Below, piece by piece: positions 12,580 to 27,400 of a stretch of DNA of 64,000 nucleotides; the stretch's first letter is position 1, and each line of letters begins with the position of its first letter. Where the stretch lies: assembly GCA_012295275.1 (NCBI GenBank), contig CM022672.1, forward strand, positions 13,701,995 through 13,765,994, given 5' to 3'. This DNA is from Chrysomallon squamiferum (lineage: Eukaryota; Mollusca; Gastropoda; Neomphalida; Peltospiridae). Both the position numbers and the translations under genes were made by a program. The notes under the pieces were generated by a model, which saw only the letters and a program-made list of their open reading frames with translations, was not told the origin of the DNA and ran no database searches.

Positions 12580-15500
12580 CTATGTTGTATCATTTTTTTT
12601 ATTTGCTGTTAAAAATCTAGGCCTTAATGCAGAAAGTGTAATCAAAATGGCTTCCTGAAAAATGAAAGAAAAATTGTGATTAATAATATTATTTAATTAT
12701 GCTCATCCTCACATAACTAAAGAACCCATGACCTAATATTTTAAAATAATAAAAATAACATCTAGCATTTTTCAATGATTTGTAATATTATAAATATTCT
12801 CAGGTATACAACCCTTCCCATTCCCACCCAAAAAAAAAAAATCCTTTTAATTTTACTGAATGAAAAGATGAATATTTAAGTTTTCATTTTATGAAAAACA
12901 GTAACAATCAAATCTGCTGTTACACAGGTTTGTTTAAAATGAACAAAACTTTATGTTGAAACTTATTTAATAATTACATGTGCTTCAGAGTTTCTGTGTA
13001 TTACTATTCTGTACATTATTTCATAATTCAGTGATATCTACTGTTTTTGGTATTTCAGTATTACCTCTGTTCTGATGGTGCGACTACCCTGACCTGGGCA
13101 GGTGTTGAGGTAATATTTGAAAAGTAAGCTAGGATCATCAACACCAAGTGACTCATCAAACTCTAGACTGGATTCGAGACCATTCACACCACCAAACACT
13201 ACCAACGCATGTCTGAAATAAGAGAAGAAAAATGGATGTAAATATTCTTTATAAGCTGTCACCGCATTTATCTGTAATGTTTTTTGCTTCAAAAATTGGT
13301 AAACATTGTTTATTTTTTATTTTATCTACAAGCTAGATTATAATACAAAAACGTTTCAGACCTAAGCAATAACAAGGTAGAATTTGATTCATATTAGCTG
13401 CAAAACTGATTTTTTCACAACAAAAATTCTCTTTCTTTGTTTCTTGCACTGTAGATCAGTCAACCTTTAATTTCACTATATGAATCTCTTTCATACTGCT
13501 CAAAGTGTATGGAAACTCCCAGAATTATTCTTTAGTCTGAAATGACCAATAAATGGTCAACTAGTGGTTAATTCTATTTTGACAGTTTCTGTTTTCTGTA
13601 TACAAGACAAAATAATAAAGTATGTAATACTGTTTAAACACTATGAATTCAGTCCCATTTCACGACTGATTTCTAAATACCTGAATCTTGAAAATGCTGT
13701 TTCATCCACTGATATTCCTCTGTCTGATGTGCCCACAGTGAGATCATACCCGTGTTTGTATGGGCATTCAGAAAACACTGCACCTAGACTGTGTGCTAAT
13801 CTGACTGAGTAACCCCAGTAGATTCCTGCTGATGTTCGAGGTGTACTTGGTGCAACAACTGTTCCCTTGGGGTGCTTTTTATCTGTGCAAGAAAAGAAAA
13901 GATATATATATATATATTAACAGATACACAATGTTTTAAAAATAAACATATCAAAAAGTTATTTATATCTGTATATCTATATCTCAATCTATGTATCTAT
14001 ATCTATATATATGTATCTATGTCTATATTTATATCTAAATCTATATATAAAACTAAACTTACAAAAACACACAGTATATATATATTGATTACCAAAACTT
14101 AATAATTTAAAGGAAAAAATAAAGAAAACTACAAGAAGAAAAAAAAAATGCTATACATTTTTAATGATTTACTTTGAATGAGTAGAGATAAAACAAAAAA
14201 CACAAAAATTATTTTATCATAATTAAATTATCTGACACTGATTTATGACTATTAATCTGAACAAGGAATAAGAAGCAATAAAACAAACCTTCCTGAGATG
14301 TGTTTAACTGCACTGTGACTCTTACTCCAGGCCGCAACTCTCGGTCAATCTGAACTTCCTAAAATATTTCATTTATTTTAAAATATACATACCTAATGAT
14401 AAATACAATCCAACATTTTTTTGCAGAAGATATTAATGAATTTTCATAAGCATAAAACAACATTTAAACTATCTGAACCAAATAATAGTTATCCCTATTA
14501 AATAAAATTGCATGTTTTGCAGTTGCATCTAGTACATATTCATATTCAGTTCTATAATGCTAAAAAATACCAAAAATCGGCTTGAAATTATGTTGTTAAA
14601 TCAAGACTGGATTCTGCAAGCAGGATATAATCATATATTTGTAGGATAAAGTTAAAGAAAAGTAATTTAATCACCATATGATCTGCACAAGCCTATGTCA
14701 ATATACAAGTATTTTCTTTGTTTTCACTAATTTAAAATAACTGAAAATTAATATTATAATATTAAATAATTAGATACTTTAGCAAAGGAATCGTTAAACC
14801 ATAATTTTTGTGCTTAATAAATGATCTTCTTTCTTTGAACTATAATTACTGTCAACAACTGTGTTTAAATGATTAAATAATCAGCTTTTTTAAAGAAGCT
14901 ATTTCTGAGCTTACCTTTTGTAAACCAATGTTAACAAAGGAACCTTTTCCTGGTTTCACAGGTTTCACAAGAACCACTCCTTCCCGAAATAAACAGTCTT
15001 CAGAAGTTCTCATATGATGAGGACAATCAAGTGGATTTAAAACACCTTTAAAAAAAAATAATAATAATAAAAGATGATAATAAAGTGTTTGGTTTATTTT
15101 AAAAATGATGCATACATTTTGAGAATTCAAGTGCAGTAAAATACAAATGTATCACAGATATTACAGCAGATTTTAATTTCTTCATAGTATCTGTTTTTGC
15201 CACGAAATATATTAAATTACTTTTCAACGTTTTACTTGTATTTAATTATTAAACAATTCAGAGTTAGAAATATGTGGATAATTTGAAAATACTATGAACT
15301 ATTTGTCTGGATGTGGTAATTTTTGTAATTCCAAAATGTTTGAAAATATACATAACAATGAATTAAGTTGAAAAAAGAATTACATACACATATAATGAAT
15401 GCATGTGTGCTTGTGTACATTTTAAAGCTGGTATGAGTGCTTCATTTGATTAATGTGTGAAGATTAATAATAAACTGATTCAAGAAAGGCTTAAATTAAA

Positions 15501-17797
15501 ATGGAAATTTTATTACCAGCATACTGTAAATCCTTGTGTTGTGGAAAGAAGGATTTTCGTAAATACTGAGGACATTCAAGGTACTGTAGAATTCTTGCCA
15601 TCTGTACATTAGCTTGACCTTTCTTTCCAATGCCATCAAATTCTCCTTCAGTAGTCCTTTAATAAATTAAAACTGTTTGTTACAGAAGCTTGTTCAATAT
15701 TGATAAACTTATTCATTTGTATGTTTCTTACAAAATGAATTATATGTAAAAAAAAATTGTTTTGAAAATTTAAATTAGTAAACACAATCCTTTATTATCA
15801 ATATTAAGTACTAACTGTCAACATGTCAATGAAATTATATAAACATTGACAAAAAAACAACAACGAAAACAAAATGGAAGAGAATTTATTTGTTTTGTAC
15901 TTACTTTTGTGTGCATCCTGTTTCATCAAAAATCACAATTTCATCTACATTGAATACAACAGCCGCACGGGCTATCTGAAAAATATTTCATAATAAAAAA
16001 TGTACACATTTCATATTCAATCTAGGTAAACACTTTTACTGTGTAATCACTAAAGCAAAGCAAAATATGAATAAGATAATTAAATGTCATTGGTAAAAAA
16101 AAACAATTAAAAATGAAAATAAGGACTACAATAAATATTCTATCATGTGCAAGGATTTCAATAAACAGTAGGGCAGACTACTAGCCATTTTTTTTAACTG
16201 TTGTAAAAATATGGATCAATTTTCTTCAATGTGCCAGCCAACTGCCATAATTAGTAAATGTTTTATCAGATATCATGGTGCACATAAAAGCTGATTTGCT
16301 GCTAATCATATCAGGTGTAGGGTTTAAGGCAGCTGTATGTCTTCTTTCTTATTATATGTATGTTCTTAACAATATTCTTAATGCATATAATTATATTACC
16401 AATGAGTCAAGTACATAGTTAAAAATACTTATTACTTCCTTCCATAAAAAAAATAAATAAATAATACCTGACCGGCCAAGTAAGTTCTTAATTCTGGTGA
16501 TTGTGCATTGTCCAGTATCGATCCAGGTAGAGCAATAGTTACAGTGTAAGGACGGCCTGAGAAAAAAAAAAAAAAAATGTATATATATATGTAGAATGAA
16601 TATTTATTGACACTGTTGACTGCTCTTACTTAAAGCAGTACTGTAATTTCTGTATGAACCTTCTGATGTACAGAAAATCATGCACCAAGCTAGCCCTTGA
16701 TAAACCGCAAAAAGGATGACACAATGTAACTTGTAAGAATGGAAATAATACAGAAATATACAGAAGCAACACAGTTCAGACTAACAGAAAAAAGATACTT
16801 TCCAAATGAATGCCAACCATTTTCAAAACAATGGAAGAGAAAAATCCATGTTAAAAAAAGCAAGAAAAGATAGGTAATTAATATCCTAACTCCATTAAAA
16901 TTATTCAAAAATAGAAAACTTGTGCCTCTTTTGGCTTCACACTATGCCTTATTTCTTTTATTTATTTCTTTTCTTTTTTTTGATGTGGGTGGGTAAATCT
17001 TTGTTTTAAGTATAAATCATACCTTTCTTCTCTTTTGTCTTCTTTTCTTCATTTTCTTTCCTTTTCTTTGCTTCTGATTCTTTCTCTCGAGTAATTTCAT
17101 TTTCCAATGTTTTAATTAATTTCTCTTCCTTCCATTTTCGTTTTGCAGTTTTTTCTTTAAAATATTAAATCAGCAAATAATGTAAAAATAAAATCCTGGT
17201 CAATAAATTTTTATGACAAGTTTATGGTTCAAAACAATAAAATGTATTAACTTCAAAAATATGAATTCTGTAGAAATACATGCTTTGCATCATTCATTTT
17301 CAGTACTTTCTGTAACAACCAAATGTCAAAACTGAAGGCATTTTTAACCCTTTTAGATTGAATGCAGAACAAATTTGGTAACAAATTGTTTAAGTAAATT
17401 TGTTGAACTGTAATTAATATTAGTAAAATTAAAACAACTCTTATTTTAATTTTGCTACATTCTATCATGTTCAATTTTAATAAATGATTTACATTATGAG
17501 ATGTTTTGTAAATAAAATTATATTAGGTAAATTTCCCATTACTGAATGAATTATTTTAAAACTGAGACACTATACATTACTTTCTTCTTTCCATTTCTTC
17601 CATTCTTTAGGCTGAAACAAATCAAAAATGTTTTTAAAAAATATTTAGAAATCAGGCTGATGAATATATAATACAAGTCACAACACTATTTAATGTCATA
17701 ATTAATCTCACAACATTATCAAATAATGTTCCCAGAAGCTATTTTAAATACATAGTCTTAGGATTTGCATTAATTTGTGATTAACATATGGTACTGA

Positions 17798-17831
<34 letters not shown>

Positions 17832-18711
17832 AAATGAAAAATATAATAGCTTTAAAATTAGCATTTCAATTTACAAATAATCTCTGGAATTGATCAAACA
17901 TCTTAGGTTTCTAAACATTTATGATAGAGCTACATCTGAAGGGAACATCTGTGCACAGAGTTCACCTAGCTATCAACAACTTAATTAGATTAATCATATT
18001 CAAATAAATAAGTTGACTTTTTTATATTTTTTGAAACTACTTGACAATTTTTATTTAATTATTTTTTTTATGTTATTTTTATAGACTTCTTATATATATA
18101 AATAAATAAAAATAATATAAAAAATTAATGCACTAACTTAATTTGTGTAAATTTTTGAAATTTCTGTAAACAAAATAACATTCTCAAGTCTGCATTATAA
18201 AGTTATCAAAACTAAGACAGTTATTAAAACTAATATATAATACAGAAAGTCTGAATAAATGTTTGTGGCAATAACATTGATGATTAAGTTGATTAACCAC
18301 AATTAAAATTTTTAATTAAAAATATTCAGATGCCCTAAATAATGTAAATTACAAAACAATTATAACCTTAAAATCAACTTGAATCTGCACATTATTCTCA
18401 TATAACGTGATTATAATGAAGATACTGATACTGACAGTGAATCACTGATGTTTATCTTCATTTAATTAATGATCATCATCATGATCGATGATCATGATGC
18501 ATTGATCATTTGATGGATGATCTTAACTTTCTATGTTTGAATCTTTATATTTTCACTAATATTTTTTGTTTTGGAAATAAAATTAATGTTAGTTTAATAA
18601 ATTTCTTCATTTATAATAAAATACTGTAAAAATAATTACAGTTCTTGGCATGCCAGGTTTTTCATAATTAGTATCTCCATCTGCTTTCGATTTTTCAATC
18701 AAAGTAGCCAT
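12580..18711 (-). CDS. SPOUT1: SPOUT1, SPOUT-family RNA methyltransferase (C9orf114)
   Basis: Putative SAM-dependent RNA methyltransferase of the trefoil-knot SPOUT class; in human also a kinetochore/centrosome-associated protein. Exons (transcript order): 18640-18711, 17581-17611, 17023-17154, 16468-16556, 15905-15975, 15517-15656, 14915-15045, 14289-14358, 13681-13882, 13065-13212, 12580-12654. They sum to 1161 nt (386 aa; human about 376) with all phases consistent. Residues 25-78 are a Lys/Glu-rich basic segment. The catalytic domain starts at GRPYTVTIALPGSILDN (79 onward) and continues with IARAAVVFNVDEIVIFDE, the LNPLDCPHHMR stretch, an OB-like insert with KPGKGSFVNIGLQ, and the knot/SAM-binding loop HALVVFGGVNGLE (314-326). 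The start ATG at 18711 is in good context. The gene is head-to-head with the next gene, 551 bp away. Confidence 0.95.
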
Positions 18712-18965
18712 TGTGCACAACTTCGAATGTTAAGCTCTTTCCTCTTATATAAATTTAATTACATAAACATAATATTTATCAAGACTGAAAACAAGGTAGA
18801 TAATTCAATCATAAAGTATTATGGAAAACTGAAGAGTTTGGGATAGCCGAAACTACGTTATAATTTGTATAATTTGTATGGACTATCGAGACTATTTCAA
18901 GTCTTCCGACCGAAACAAAAACAAAAGCTTTGAATAATTGTAATGTATCGAATAACATTTTAAAC

Positions 18966-19000
<35 letters not shown>

Positions 19001-19261
19001 GATGGATTTATGTGGTAGAAAACAGCATTTTTACGCGAAGATTAAGAAACGAATTAATTTAAAATGAAAGTATTAGTTCAAACTTCTAAAATGATTATTT
19101 TTGGTGATGACTATTACTATAGCATAGGACAGAATACTGAGAACAGGGTCAGGGCACCTGTCAGTTCACAGAAAGAGCACGTAACTTGGGCTATGACCAG
19201 TTAACATACTACGATCTTTAATTCAAATAAAATAACGTAATTTAAAAGAAATGACTAGAAA
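18712..19261. promoter_or_regulatory. Shared head-to-head intergenic region
   Basis: 550 bp separate the SPOUT1 start codon (minus) from the start codon of the EF-hand-like/deoxyribosyltransferase gene (plus). It must contain both 5' UTRs and promoters. A roughly 29-nt T run lies at 18968-18996. No clear TATA box or known motif could be assigned. Confidence 0.5.
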
Positions 19262-22200
19262 ATGGAACAGAACAACGATGTAACAGACAAAATATTTGGA
19301 TCATATACAAGGTTTGTTTTTATTATTATTGTTGTTTTATTTTTTATTATTATGTTTTTTCTTCTGATGTTCTGAGCAATTGTGTTTATATTTTAATTAG
19401 ATAATAATTAGATAGTATTTATTGGAGTTTAAGGTGGGTTTTTAAATTTTTTTAACTGTTACGTTTTTGTTATTTCAATGAAAATAATATTTTGAATATA
19501 TATTAATGAAATGTAAAATCAATAAATATTTTAAAATAATATTTCTAATTAATTTAATGATTAAATTAAATAACCTAACTAAAAAATAACATAATTTAAT
19601 TAAAATAATATATTATTTATGTTAAACCACTACATATTAAGTAAACCCTATCAAATATCATTATAATGTATGTGTTTTAATTAATACTGTTTATATAATT
19701 ATGTCACAGACAACTGTGGGAAGTATTTAAAAAATATGACCAAGGTCAGAACAAATTGCCAATTACATCTCTGCGAACAGCCTTCAATGAACTTTCACTT
19801 TTCCCATCAAATTCACAGAGTAAGTTTTGTTACTTAAAATATACTGTTGCTCTAAATTTACCTCCAACAACACATTACAACATATATATTTGTTTTCTCT
19901 AAAGATATATGTATATTGTTTAAAATCCCCTAAAAGAAAGTAATTATGTTTGTTTACTGTAAAAAACAATTCTGCAATGATGTTAAATTATGATTTTTCA
20001 TTTATTATTATTATTTTTTTTTTTTTTTCTGGAAATAAATATTCTTTGGTTTTCAAAACACAGAATAAATTTTGGGAAAAATTTTGTTTTTCAGTATTGG
20101 AAATGGTTCACTGTGCTGTTGAATATGGAAGTCCATGCATTGCTAATCATATCACATTTGGAGAATTTTGTGTACTTGTTGTTGAGTTGCAGCACCATTA
20201 TGAAAGAGCGTAAGTTGTGAGAGGTTTATTAGACCTTTATAACATGCTGTTCTCTTTAATAATGATAATAAAAATAATAATGTAAATATGAAGGATTAAA
20301 TGTACACCAAATTAATTATAGTTGCAAATCACATGTGAAAGTTATACATTTAAATTTTATTGTTGAAGCATTTCTTTTCTTAGACCTTTGATTCTGGTTC
20401 TAATAATAATAATAACGTAGCAGATTAATATTTAATTGGAAAGTTAAATATAATATTGTATTGAAATTTTTTTGTTGATAGGAAAAAATATATGGAGTGA
20501 AAGTCAAAATTATGTCCTCACAGAGGTGTGTGTTGTTCAGTTAAAAAGGTATAATTGATTTTTCTACAGACAGTCACTTCCCCCACCGAAATCACTGTTG
20601 AAAAAGAAAGGTGACACCTTGGAAAGAAGACGAAGGAAAGGTACTTCTCCATAATCTAATACATTTATTCTCTGTTTGCATTATTTTATTTTATAAATAA
20701 ATTAGAGAATTCATATTAGAAAAATATGATTCAGCTCATAAAATCATAGGCTAAGTTTTGAAGGGATTAAGTATTTTGAGGGATATTTAATTATTCTGGC
20801 ATTTATATTCCATGTTGTAAGCTTCATTTTGGTATCATGCCATCTCCGTAACTTACATGCATATCCACATTCTTGGAAATTTCTAAGCAAACTTGAGTAA
20901 TTTTTACCAACTAAAATTCAGAAAAATCTTTCAATAATTATAAAATTCTTTTATGGTGTCCTCTCTCTGCACAACTGTTACTCTCTTTCTGAAAAAGAAA
21001 GACAAAAAACAAATAAGGAAGGAATAAGAATTCCATTTATTAATATGTACCACAGGGTATCTATACTGTATTGTGATTTTTCTGCTGTGATTTGTTAATA
21101 AAAATGTATAGTTACTTTCCTTTTAAATTATACTCTTTTTTCTTCTTGTTTTTTAAAAAATAATTTCAATATACATTATTTTAATTTATTATTTATTTTG
21201 TAGATAGTACTGCAAATTTTCAAGGTATGTAAAATATATATAAAATACTGAATCTTGTTATCATCATATATATCTACATTTCATTAAAAAACAAGAAATG
21301 AATTAGAATTAGTAACTTACCAATTATTTAAAAAATCTCAATAGAGATTTTATTATTATTTTTTTTTAAAACAGAGTATATTTATCTTTATGATAACAAA
21401 TAATGTAAAACATTTCTCAAATGTTTTCACATTACAATTTACATATTTTATTTTGCAAATTTAAATTAAAAACTACTAACTGACTGGACAAATAATGTTT
21501 TTTGTTTTCTTTTTAATTTCTAGTTTTTCTTGGTGGCTCCTGCAACCCTACAACTTGGCGACATGATATTGCGATACCCCACTTTAAGAAGCACTGCATC
21601 ACATTTTATAATCCAGTGTGTAAATTTTCTTATATTTAATGACACCATATCCATTTTCAGAAGAAAAAATATGTAAAAATCTTTTTTTTAACTGACAAAG
21701 AGATCTTATTTTATTGAGGTATAAATATCGTCAGTATGGCATGATGAGCCTAGAATATCACCATTTTGCTGATTATTTTCTTTTTCAGATATTTGTTTTT
21801 GAAGTTAGGCCTTAATCAGTTAAACTGATTATCAGTATTTGTACCTGTTCTCTTTTTATTTTAGCAAGTCAACAATTGGAGACCTGAACTGATAGAACTG
21901 GAGGAAAGAGCAAAACAAGTGAGATATAATAGAAATAATATATATTTTTTTAAAATCACAAATCTTTAATTATGTTTCATCCACTGACATTCCTCTATCT
22001 GATGTGCCCACAGGCAGAGTACCCAGCATGTATTTCTTACTTTATTTTTAATTAATCATTAATACAATTTTTTTTTTATTTAGAATGATAATAATACTAA
22101 TAATAATAATAATAGTAATAATGCTAATAATAATAAAAATAATAAAATAAACAAAAATAAATGGATATATATTTATACATTCTGTTGTAAACATTAAACA

Positions 22201-23842
22201 CATTATGTGTTCAGATCTGTCAATCAATCTATCTATCTGTCTATCTATATGTGTGTGTCTGTGTATCTGTGTGCTTTTTTATTTTTATTTTTATATTTAC
22301 TTTATAGGTTGCTGATCTCCTGTTCTTTGTGATAGACAACCAAACTAGAGCTGTTGTTTCTATGGTTGAGGTTGCTTATCTTAGTGGTAAGGGTTAGTTT
22401 TTCACATTTCTCATATAGCTTATTCATAAAATAAAAAGAATCAATTTTATTTACTGAACAGTATATGAAATCAGGTTCTTTGTTAGTGACAGTGTAGTTT
22501 TAAATTATTATTTTTTCCCTATTCCATGTAAAATGCATTATCTTATATACATGTGCGTATATCTAAAGTCATACAAGTTAAAAAAAGAAAGAAAAGATTT
22601 GTGACAGAATTTAATTATGGTATTCTAATATCACATTCCTACTCTGTATATTTGTTGTATCCTTACGAATGTAACAACTAATTTTATCCACGTGCTGTAT
22701 CTAGTGTATTGTATTTGTTGAAATGCATTTGTGATTCTACACAGAGTTTAATGGTTATTTGTTGTTTCAGGCTGTCACAGACAGACTATTGTTGTGTTTG
22801 ATGATTATGACTGGGAATGGGTGAAAGTACAAGGAGGCTGCCTGTCACAAAGGTGAACATTTCTAGACAATGTTATTTAGTTGTTAATTTCTTTATTATT
22901 AACAACATCATTATGTTTTATTATATTTAGATGTTGTTGTTGTTGTTGTTATTATTATTTATTTTTTTATTTTTTATTGTTATTATATTATTATTTTTAT
23001 TATTATTTGTTGTTTTTATTTGTTATTTATTATTTATTTTTTTTTTTATTATTATTTTTTTAAGAAAGACTTTTTTAGAGTGTAAATCATTTAAATAAAA
23101 AACGTTTACAAAATTCTGTGCAAATTTAGTGAAAAAATTAATTATTTGTACTGATTTCTTAAAGTAAAATCATGATAGATCTATAAAATTTAAATCTGAG
23201 ACATAGCTCACACAGTATGTGTGTGGGAACATAATTTTATTTCAACTTGGACTTTGTATGGATAAAGATGTACCAGTCAACCAAAAATAACCATAAACTG
23301 AGAAACAACCTGAATTTATTAATGACTAGAAAACATTAAACTTTAAATTCTTGGTGCTGTTAGAACTTTATATACAATTTTTAAAATAATGTATTTTAAG
23401 TCAAGCTTATATTCCTTTGGCTATTAAATACAGAGATGACATAAATTAGACAGACAAAAAATTATTTATGTAGATGTATGTATGATTAAAACTAGCTGAT
23501 TTAACCCTGTATATTTTTGATAAGTTAGGTTTTAATTTTTAGAGAGAAACATGATCTTATTCGTGCACGCAATGTTTTGATGGACATAGTAGAAAGAAAT
23601 GGAATTCCTGTTTTTGACAACATTCAGAAAGGCCTGGATTGTGCAACCATTGTTATACAACAGGTCAGAATTCTTTCAGTTGTGAATAATCTTTTTTAAT
23701 ACATTGAAAAAAAAAAAAAAGACTTAATTACCTGTAATTTTTGTTCATCTTTCATGAGACTGTAATAATGATTATTTTTGATTTCAGTTAATGGATTGTT
23801 GACCTTGTTGTTGTTGTTGTTACCACTATCATCATCATTAAT

Positions 23843-23873
<31 letters not shown>

Positions 23874-24413
23874 GTTAAAAACAATTATAGTATTTAAAGG
23901 ACTTTTTTTTTTTTTTTTTTTTCCAGGATCTGTTTTCACCAAATATTGTTTTAATAATTTTGTTTTATTTTTTACAATTATAATCTTTTCTTTTCCTTTT
24001 GGTTCAAGGAAGCACTGAATATTTTATATAATGGTACACTCAATATGTTTGTAATATTGCTTCAAGACTATACGTATCTTATTTTCAGTGATGAAATATT
24101 TTTGAACTGGTAAAGTTATTGTTGTTATGTTGTCTCAGGGTATCAGAGTGCAGGACCTGAATGTCAGTCATGGAGCCCAGCCGGTGAGGTATGGACACAC
24201 CCAGGCTGGCGAAGCTCTCTTGTTAGTATTTGAAGATTATTCATATTGTTAAAATCATTATCCTTTATGTTGTTTCACAAAAGAGAAATTTGTAAGAAGA
24301 ATAGAAATTTAGCTTAATAATGTGCACAAATGATATTTTAAGCAAAATGTAAATTCTTTTTAAGCTTTTCAAATTTCAAATTGGAATTCTGTACAGAAAT
24401 TTCTTGACTGCAG

Positions 24414-24447
<34 letters not shown>

Positions 24448-27400
24448 GTAATAATTTAAATAAAATTAATATATGTGCTTGTGCATACATAGGTAGTTGT
24501 AATAGTAGTAAAAGTAATAATAATAATTTTATTATTATTATTAATATTATGATTATTATTATTTAAATTATTGTATATTTTTTAATATTACTTGTTAAGC
24601 TAGTACTTACATAATTAAATCATAAATATTTGTTTAAAATTTCAAGCATGTTCTTATTCTGTATTTTATATGTATTGTCACTTACAAACTATTTGTCTGG
24701 TTTTTGTTATTAATCTGATTGTTATTGTTGTTGTAGAAAACTGAGGGAGACATTTAATTCAGTAACAGGAAATGCAGAAGGAAAAATAGTTAAAGACGAT
24801 GTAAGTATATCTTCACTTTTATTCTAATTAAACATATTAATAAAACATATTTAAAATTGTTTTTAAGAACAATTGTCCCAGTTTATAAAAGGGTGAAAAA
24901 AACTTTTGTTAAAAGTTCGTCCAAAAATAAATACGATCATTTGCCTTGAACACAGATATGTTTCAGATCTGACCTGGATACAAACGTTATGCTTCAGATT
25001 AGTCAGAGACAGAAATGTTATGTTTCAAATTATTTAAAGATACCACTGATTCATTTTAGAGTGAATACAGATGTTATTTTCCAGCTTGGTCAAGTTCATT
25101 AATGCATGTGTTTCAGGTTATGGAGACAAATGTAAATATGTTGTGTTACAATTTGTTATTAAAGGTACATCTGTTACCCGTTTCATATTATTCTGGGATA
25201 AAAACAGTGCATATTTCAAATTTGTTATCCAGATGTTATCTGTTTCAGATTTATTACTCAAGTTTTCATGTGTTATATGTTTCAGATTAGTCAGGAGTAC
25301 AAATATTATCTGTTTCAGATTACTCATGGATACAAATGTTATCTGTTTCAGAATAGTCAGGGATACAAATATGTATTTCAGGTCTGTCTGGGATACAAGT
25401 GGTTAACATTAGTCATGATCCATTTCAGATGAGTGAGGAGGATACTTTTGATGTTGTATTTCACATTGGTCAAGATACGACTGTTACTGTTTCAGATAAA
25501 TCAAGGATACAAATATTATCTGCTTCAGATTCCCCAGGATACAGTTTTGCTGCTGTTTCACAAATATTGTGTCAGTTTCATTAAGGATATAACTGATGAA
25601 ATACAACTGTTTACTCAGTAATACAATTGTTAACTGTAGTCATGGATACAAATGTTACTGTTTCAGATTTGTCTGGGATACAAATGTTACTGTTTCAGGT
25701 TTGTTTGATATACAACTATTAGGTTTAGTTTAATCATGGATACAACTTTCATATTTAGTTTAGCTGTCTTCTGTTTCAGGTTTTTTGTGAAGGATACAAA
25801 TGTTATGTGTTTCAGGTTAGTCATGGATACCATTATTACTCTTTCAGACTTTTCTGGGATACAACAGTTATGTTTAGAACTCTCTGGGATACAACCATTA
25901 TGTTTAGAACTGTCTGGGATACAACGGTCATGTTTAGTCAGTTGTTATCTGTTTCAGGTTAGTCAGGGGTACAAATGTTATGCGTTTCAGGTTTGTCTTG
26001 GATACAAATGTTACTCAGGACAGGAACTCAACCCACAGTGGCTGCAGCAGCAGAGACGAGGACAGAACTCTTTCACGTTTGAAGAATTTTGCTGTATTGT
26101 CACAGAGTTCCGAAAAAAGGTAAATTGTTTAAAGCTGGTAAAAAAAAAAAAAAAAAACCCTTTGGAATCAGGATAATGTTTAATGTATGTTTTTGGATTA
26201 GAGCAAGAGTTAATGTGAATAGTATTTGTAGCAGAAGAAGAAACCAGCCAGAAATATTTTCCTAACCTAAATGCATTTATTATTGTAATGCATACACTGA
26301 AATGAAATTTTGAACCTCAGATACCATCGAAAAGTCAAAATTATAACAAAATAGTTAAAAGAATATTTTTCCAGCCAATTACATATAATTAATCATTATT
26401 TATTTTAGTTTTTTTAATTTAAATTATGTTTTTGTTGTCTTGCAGATTCCATGGCATTAATAAAAGATTTCTTATTGCATATTGAAAAAAAAAAAAAGGA
26501 ACTCATGCAGGTTTTTTTCTGCATGTTTATTCTTTATGTAAATTTAAAAAAAAAAAAAAAAAAAGTTTTATTGTTTATTAAGGTTTAAAAGTCATTAAAT
26601 TTATATATTAAGTATGTAATGAGAAGCATGGAACAAAATACTGTTTACCTCAAAGCTTTTTATTTTAATTGTTATTATTATTATTATTATTAATTGTTTG
26701 TTTTTTAAATGTTTGTTTTTTGTATTTGTTTTCAGAAACCCTCACTCCTTTCAACATTTATATCAAAGATATTGTATCCTATAACTTGGATTGCAGGTTT
26801 GTTAACTGTCTTAGTGGAAAATTATAATTTATTTTTATAAAATGTATATATTTATATAATACATTAATGTGAAATGATCATAAACTAATCAATTTATTTT
26901 CCAAGAATTTGTTAGACATTCAGTTATGATTGAAAAAAAAAGGATATTTCTTATTTTTTCAAAATTTTCTATTATTATTATTATAACTGTTGTTGTTGTT
27001 ATTATTATTATTATTTTGTAAGAGTTAATAATCTTTAATATTAAAATATATTTAGATGTAATATCAAGTTACTTGTTTCTGGTCGTGTTTATTTTATTTT
27101 ATTTTTAAAAATGTTATTTTATGCTTGATATTATATTTATATATTTGAAAGTTAAAATTGTTTTTAAAATTGTATGATAGGAAAACTTAAACCTGCTGAA
27201 GAGTTACCAGATGTTGACAACACTCGTGATGTTTACCTCGGCGGTAGTTGTGGTGAAAACAACTGGAGAGAAAATATAGCTATACCAATTCTTAAGTGAG
27301 TTTTCACTATTTGTTTGTTTAGTTTGCTTATTTATTTATTTGTTTTGTTTGTTTGTTTGTTTGTTTGTTTGTTTGTTTGTTTATTTTTATTTTGCTTATT

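Noticed and set aside
24950-25990. CRISPR-like regularly spaced repeat array
   Set aside because: Units are degenerate, contiguous and derive from a eukaryotic splice junction in an intron; there are no unique spacers.
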